Shown here one piece after another: positions 60,498 to 64,000 of a stretch of 64,000 bases of DNA (position 1 is the first letter of the stretch; each line of letters starts with the position of its first letter). Both the position numbers and the translations under genes were made by a program. The stretch spans positions 1 to 64,000 of the forward strand of contig JAHBVU010000012.1 of assembly GCA_019637315.1 (NCBI GenBank). The letters are read 5' to 3'. The notes under the pieces are model-generated. The model was not told the DNA's origin. It saw only the letters and a program-made list of their open reading frames with translations, and made no database searches. The DNA is from Gemmatimonadales bacterium (lineage in GTDB: Bacteria > Gemmatimonadota > Gemmatimonadetes > Gemmatimonadales > GWC2-71-9).

Positions 60498-63164
60498 TCA
60501 GCGAGCGTCTCCCGAGCGGAGCACGCTGGCGGGGTCGACAGCCAGCGCGCGACGAATCGGGCCCAGACAGGCGACCACCGCAGCGAGCAGCACCGCCGCG
60601 GCAGCTCCCATCATGCTCAACGGGTCGGCAACCCCGACTTCGAACAGAAACCCGCGAACCGCTCCGCCAAGCAGCGGCACCAGAAGCGCACCAATCGCCA
60701 GCCCGGCGGCCACCGGAGTCAACGCGTGGCCAAACGCTCCCCCGGCGACGCGAATCCGAGACGCGCCAAGCGCCAGGCGAACCCCGATATCGCGGGTGCG
60801 GCCGAGCACAATGAAGCCCACGACGCCAAACAACCCGACCGAGGCCAGGACCAGGGCAGCAACCGCAAAGGCGCTGAGGCCAATCGCGCGGAGCCGGGCG
60901 GGCGACAGGGCGTCACTCAGGAGCGCCGAGTAAGGCACGCCGCTGAAGGGCAGGTCAGGCTCGAGCCGCGCCAGCAGATCGCGCGCGGCGTTGAGGATCG
61001 GTGCGGGGGCGCCGCGGATCTGGACCACGGCGCTCACCAGTCGATACTGCGGTCGCTGCGCCAGGGGAAAGTAGACCGCAGCAGCGGCCGAAGCGCCCGG
61101 CCCGTCGTGACGCACGTTCCCCACGACCCCGACAATGGAGGCCCAGCCTTCGCCAAGCGACTGGTCCATCCCCGGCATCCTGACCTGCCGACCGATCGGA
61201 TCGCCCGGCGTGAGGTAGGCGGCAACGAACGCCTCGTTCACGATGGCGACGGGAGCCCCTGCTTTGCGGTCCTCAACAGCGAATTCCCGCCCGCCTGCCA
61301 AGGGTACTCCCAGCGCGCCAAAAAGACCTGGACCGGCAATCCGGTAGTCGGCGACCGCGCCCGATCCGTTCAGGGCGGAGGGATGGCCCTGAATCTCGAC
61401 CGTGCCGTTCGATGATCCGCTCCCCATCGGGACGGCCGTGGCAAGCGCTACGGTGGTGACTCCCGGTATCGCGGCAAGCTCCTGGCGGATCGCCTCGAAC
61501 AGCTGCTCCCGACGGTCGAGCTCGGCGTAGGGCGATCCTGCATCCGAAGGAAGCGGCAACGGAATCACCAGTCGGTCCGTCATCTCGAACCCGAGCGACT
61601 GATCGAGCATCCGCGAGAGACTGCTGCTCAGCAACCCGGCGCCGACCAGCAGCACGAAGGTCACCGCCACTTCGACGCCGAGCAGGCCTTGCAACGCGCG
61701 GTTGGGACCCACGATCCGGCTGCTGCCTCGCTCTGCCGTGCCGCGCTCGACCGCGCGAGCCGCCCAGAGCGCGGGCAGCACGCCGGCGAGGATACCTACG
61801 CCGACGATCAAGGCCACCACGAACACGAGGAAGGTGAGGTCGACCGGGACCGTGCGGACGAAGGGCAGCAGACTCGCGACGGAACCGAGGAGGATCGGCC
61901 TGACGGCAAGCCAGACGAGCAGACCTATCGCCGCCCCCACCACCGTCAGCACCAGGCTTTCGACTACAAACCTGCGGATCAGATCATGAGGCGTGGCCCC
62001 CATGGTGCGAATCATGACGAGCTCGTTGCGGCGTTTGGCAGCGCGAGCCAGCAGCAGCGCGGTCAGGTTCAGCACGGCCACCACCAGCAGAAGGCCAACG
62101 GCACCCTGCAGCAGCTGCAGGACGCGAGGCGATTGACCGAGCAGCGCATTTCGGATCGGCTCGGCCCGGGCGCCGTCCGCGAGAAACGGGCTGGCCGGTT
62201 CGCCGCTGACGATCGACCGCGTGAGGGCCGAGAGGGACTGGGTTGCCGCCTCGATCGTGACGCCCGGACGCAGGCGGCCGAGCACACGCCAGTTGTGGCC
62301 AGTCCGGCTCAGGTCCATCGCGAGCATCGGCTCGATCGGCACCCACGCCTGCGCACCGACCGGAAAATCCATCCGGCCAGGCATGACGCCCACGACGGTC
62401 GCGCTCGTTCCGTCGATCCGGACCACGGTCCCGATCACATCCGGGTCGGCCCCGAACCGGCGCCGCCAGAGGCGCTCGGACAGCACCACGGCAGGGGCAC
62501 CCCCCTCGACCGCTTCCTCCGTCGTGAACCAGCGACCGAGCATCGGATCGATGCCCAGAACCGCGCTCAGCTCTTGCGACGCGACCGCCACCAGCATCGT
62601 TTCGGGCGTACCATGACCGGTCAGCACTCGTCCCCACACCTGGTAGCCCGCCAGCTGGGTAAAATCAGGCGCCTCGCGCTGCCAATCCCTGAGGTTGGCG
62701 CCCGCGACCTGCATCGGGCTTCCCTGCCTGGTCTCGACCACGGTGACGATTCGGTCGACGTCCCGGTACGGCAACGGGTGAAAGAAAGCCGCGTTCAGGA
62801 TCCCAAACACGGCCACGTTGGCACCAACACCGAGAGCCACAACGACGAGGCCGACCGCTGTGAACCAGGGGTCGTGCCGAAAGCCGCGCAGAGCGAGCCG
62901 GGTGTCGCGCCCCCACCGACCCGCCCATTCCCGCAACCGGGCGCGACGCTCGCCGCGGTGATCGATGGCAGCCACCTGCCGGGCCAGCCGGCGACGATCG
63001 CCCAACTCTGCCGCCGCCCGACGAGCCGCCTGGTCGGGCGTCAGACCCTGGCGCATCAGCTCCTCCTCCGCCATGGCGCGGTGCAGCTCGAGCTCAGCCT
63101 CGACATCCGCCTCGACTCGACTCCTGCCGGTCGCCAGGCGAAACAGGGAACGCAAACCAGCCAT
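60498..63164 (-). CDS. ADOP-family ABC transporter permease
   Basis: 888 residues. The N-terminal region VEADVEAELELHRAMAEEEL and LTPDQAARRAAAELGD is the cytoplasmic ADOP N-domain. Two MacB-periplasmic-core plus FtsX repeats follow, each with four membrane helices in total, for example WFTAVGLVVVALGVGANVAV, LLLVVAVLNLTALLLARAAK and IGVRLALGASRIRVAGG near the C-terminus. Signature PMLGRWFTTEE and VNEAFVAAYLTPGDPIGRQV belong to this family. Its ATPase gene is not visible. The PadR gene lies 9 nt upstream, so the two form one operon. Confidence 0.93.
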   Translation of the reverse strand: MAGLRSLFRLATGRSRVEADVEAELELHRAMAEEELMRQGLTPDQAARRAAAELGDRRRLARQVAAIDHRGERRARLREWAGRWGRDTRLALRGFRHDPWFTAVGLVVVALGVGANVAVFGILNAAFFHPLPYRDVDRIVTVVETRQGSPMQVAGANLRDWQREAPDFTQLAGYQVWGRVLTGHGTPETMLVAVASQELSAVLGIDPMLGRWFTTEEAVEGGAPAVVLSERLWRRRFGADPDVIGTVVRIDGTSATVVGVMPGRMDFPVGAQAWVPIEPMLAMDLSRTGHNWRVLGRLRPGVTIEAATQSLSALTRSIVSGEPASPFLADGARAEPIRNALLGQSPRVLQLLQGAVGLLLVVAVLNLTALLLARAAKRRNELVMIRTMGATPHDLIRRFVVESLVLTVVGAAIGLLVWLAVRPILLGSVASLLPFVRTVPVDLTFLVFVVALIVGVGILAGVLPALWAARAVERGTAERGSSRIVGPNRALQGLLGVEVAVTFVLLVGAGLLSSSLSRMLDQSLGFEMTDRLVIPLPLPSDAGSPYAELDRREQLFEAIRQELAAIPGVTTVALATAVPMGSGSSNGTVEIQGHPSALNGSGAVADYRIAGPGLFGALGVPLAGGREFAVEDRKAGAPVAIVNEAFVAAYLTPGDPIGRQVRMPGMDQSLGEGWASIVGVVGNVRHDGPGASAAAAVYFPLAQRPQYRLVSAVVQIRGAPAPILNAARDLLARLEPDLPFSGVPYSALLSDALSPARLRAIGLSAFAVAALVLASVGLFGVVGFIVLGRTRDIGVRLALGASRIRVAGGAFGHALTPVAAGLAIGALLVPLLGGAVRGFLFEVGVADPLSMMGAAAAVLLAAVVACLGPIRRALAVDPASVLRSGDAR

Positions 63165-63173
63165 GATGCCTCC

Positions 63174-63509
63174 TCAAACTTTGGCAGCTGCGAGGATCTT
63201 CCCCACCGCCGCCACGTAACGGCGCCAATCGGCGTCCTGAGCCTGGAGCTGCTTTCGACCGAGCCGGGTCAGGCGATAGTACTTGGCCCGACGGCGGTGC
63301 TCGGTCACGGCCCACTCGGCGTCCAGCCATCCGCGCTGTTCCATCCGGTGGAGAGCCGGGTACAGCGCACCTTGCTCGATCGTGAGGGCCTGGTCGGTGG
63401 TGTCCCGAATCCAGCGAGAGACCTCGAACCCGTGGCGCGGGCCCCAGGTCAGAGCCTTCAGAATCAGGAAATCGAGGGTGCCCTGCATCAATTCAACGGA
63501 ACCAGCCAT
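63174..63509 (-). CDS. PadR-family transcriptional repressor
   Basis: 111 residues, a single winged helix followed by a dimerisation helix. MQGTLDFLILKALTWGPRHG, EQGALYPALHRMEQRGWLDA and KYYRLTRLGRKQLQAQ are typical of PadR. The pair PadR plus ADOP permease is widespread in Acidobacteria and Gemmatimonadota. Upstream lies a dyad CCTAA-N5-TTAGG (63544-63558) that overlaps a TTGACC -35-like element and is the candidate autoregulatory operator. Confidence 0.92.
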   Translation of the reverse strand: MAGSVELMQGTLDFLILKALTWGPRHGFEVSRWIRDTTDQALTIEQGALYPALHRMEQRGWLDAEWAVTEHRRRAKYYRLTRLGRKQLQAQDADWRRYVAAVGKILAAAKV

Positions 63510-63543
63510 GGGTGCTCCCGAGGACGTTACCTCAATCTCTTAG

Positions 63544-63562
63544 CCTAAGCGATTTAGGTCAA
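63544..63562 (-). promoter_or_regulatory. Promoter and candidate operator of padR
   Basis: Inverted repeat CCTAA-GCGAT-TTAGG at 63544-63558 on either strand, adjoining TTGACC (minus strand, 63562-63557), a good -35 hexamer. A matching -10 is weak. Located 35 nt upstream of the PadR start. Confidence 0.5.
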
Positions 63563-63573
63563 TGGCACACAAG

Positions 63574-63614
63574 AAAGCCGCCGTACCAGGTCAGATCCCG
63601 GCAAGGCGGCATTC
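63574..63614 (-). terminator. Possible terminator of the penicillin-acylase gene
   Basis: Minus-strand GCCGCC and GGCGGC arms separated by a 22-nt interval that can itself pair, followed by TTTCTT. It lies 15-55 nt after the acylase stop at 63630. The long loop lowers confidence. Confidence 0.45.
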
Positions 63615-63629
63615 GTTGCAATCGCGAGC

Positions 63630-64000
63630 TCAGTTGCCCTGACAGCTCCGCCCTGCCGCTGTCCGGCACAGCTCGACGACTTTGAGTGTCGGATCCGCTT
63701 CAATGTCCGTCCGATCGAACAGGATCGGCTTCGATTCCTTGCGGGAAAAGAGCAGCGTCTGGTCCGCGTGGTGGCGCGAGTCGGGGTTGTTCGACTGCGA
63801 GGACGCGAGGAGCGACCGCCCAACCGGACCCCGATCCGTGAACTGTACCCACGCCACGTAGCTGGTGGCGTGCACGATGGTGTTCCAGCCCTTCCCCGGC
63901 ACCCATCCCGACCCGTTCAGGACGAGGTTGTACTGTCCCGTCTGAGCCGGGCCACCGGGAATCGGGATCCGCTGACCGGCTCGCTCTTCGATCTGGTAGT
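63630..64000 (-). CDS. Penicillin-acylase/acylhomoserine-lactone-acylase family protein, C-terminal end only
   Basis: About 122 C-terminal residues run off the window with no start. SLLASSQSNNPDSRHHADQT followed by LLFSRKESKPILFDR matches the end of the S45 Ntn-hydrolase beta subunit (consensus S-x-Q-S-x-x-P-x-S-x-H-x-x-D-Q). The preceding SGWVPGKGWNTIVHATSYVA also fits. The N-terminal serine of the mature beta chain lies outside. Family members hydrolyse acyl-amide bonds of penicillins or N-acylhomoserine lactones; which one cannot be told. The gene is transcribed leftward, with a possible terminator after the stop. Confidence 0.8.
   Translation of the reverse strand, partial: YQIEERAGQRIPIPGGPAQTGQYNLVLNGSGWVPGKGWNTIVHATSYVAWVQFTDRGPVGRSLLASSQSNNPDSRHHADQTLLFSRKESKPILFDRTDIEADPTLKVVELCRTAAGRSCQGN

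Noticed and set aside
1-64000. Insertion sequences, integrases, phage genes or tRNA genes
   Set aside because: I saw no transposase, integrase, phage structural protein, tRNA cloverleaf or attachment-site repeat, even though the flagellin glycosylation block might have been acquired.

Overview
The window is a high-GC bacterial chromosome segment with no rRNA, tRNA, CRISPR array or insertion sequence that I can see. It looks like Gemmatimonadota or a close relative. That assignment is inferred from a BTAD-type regulator, a PadR repressor next to an ADOP-type ABC permease, many secreted serine hydrolases and peptidases whose signal peptides end in AQ, and the base composition. It is not proven by a marker gene.

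Layout. (1) 1-5582, minus strand: flagellar rod/MS-ring/switch/export operon flgB-flgC-(small orf)-fliE-fliF-fliG-fliH-fliI, with fliI cut by the window start. (2) 5800-7221, minus: an NtrC-family sigma-54 activator, divergent from flgL (7320-8225, plus). (3) 8320-10576, minus: flagellin fliC followed by an unknown coiled-coil-like protein, flbT and flaF. (4) 10710-31405, minus: an almost gapless operon of 18 cistrons, mostly joined by 4-nt stop/start overlaps. It encodes pseudaminic-acid synthesis (PseB, PseC, PseG, a PseH-like acetyltransferase, PseI, an SpsF-type cytidylyltransferase), a second sugar-tailoring set, and five paralogous TPR-glycosyltransferases resembling Caulobacter FlmG. 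(5) 31861-32623, plus: flgM and a CheY-like receiver. (6) 32629-41680: secreted and cytoplasmic peptide and D-amino-acid metabolism genes plus an MFS transporter. (7) 41652-54614: two divergent S12 hydrolases, an amidohydrolase, a BamA-like outer-membrane protein, a multicopper oxidase, a PlsC acyltransferase, a Tat-exported DsrE-like protein and a class A beta-lactamase-like protein. (8) 54688-64000: a G8-domain beta-helix lipoprotein, a BTAD/TPR regulator with a small lipoprotein, an ADOP permease with its PadR regulator, and the C-terminal end of a penicillin-acylase-family protein.

How the genes work together. Promoter-like motifs suggest a flagellar cascade: a sigma-54 site in front of the glycosylation operon, overlapping sigma-54 and sigma-28 sites in front of flgL, and sigma-28 sites in front of flgM and fliC. 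Glycosylation enzymes would then be made at or before the flagellin stage. The short flagellin, FlbT, FlaF and the TPR-GT/Pse machinery together match the set known mainly from Alphaproteobacteria. The most unusual feature is the expansion of the TPR-glycosyltransferase to five copies that share one catalytic domain but have TPR arms of very different length.
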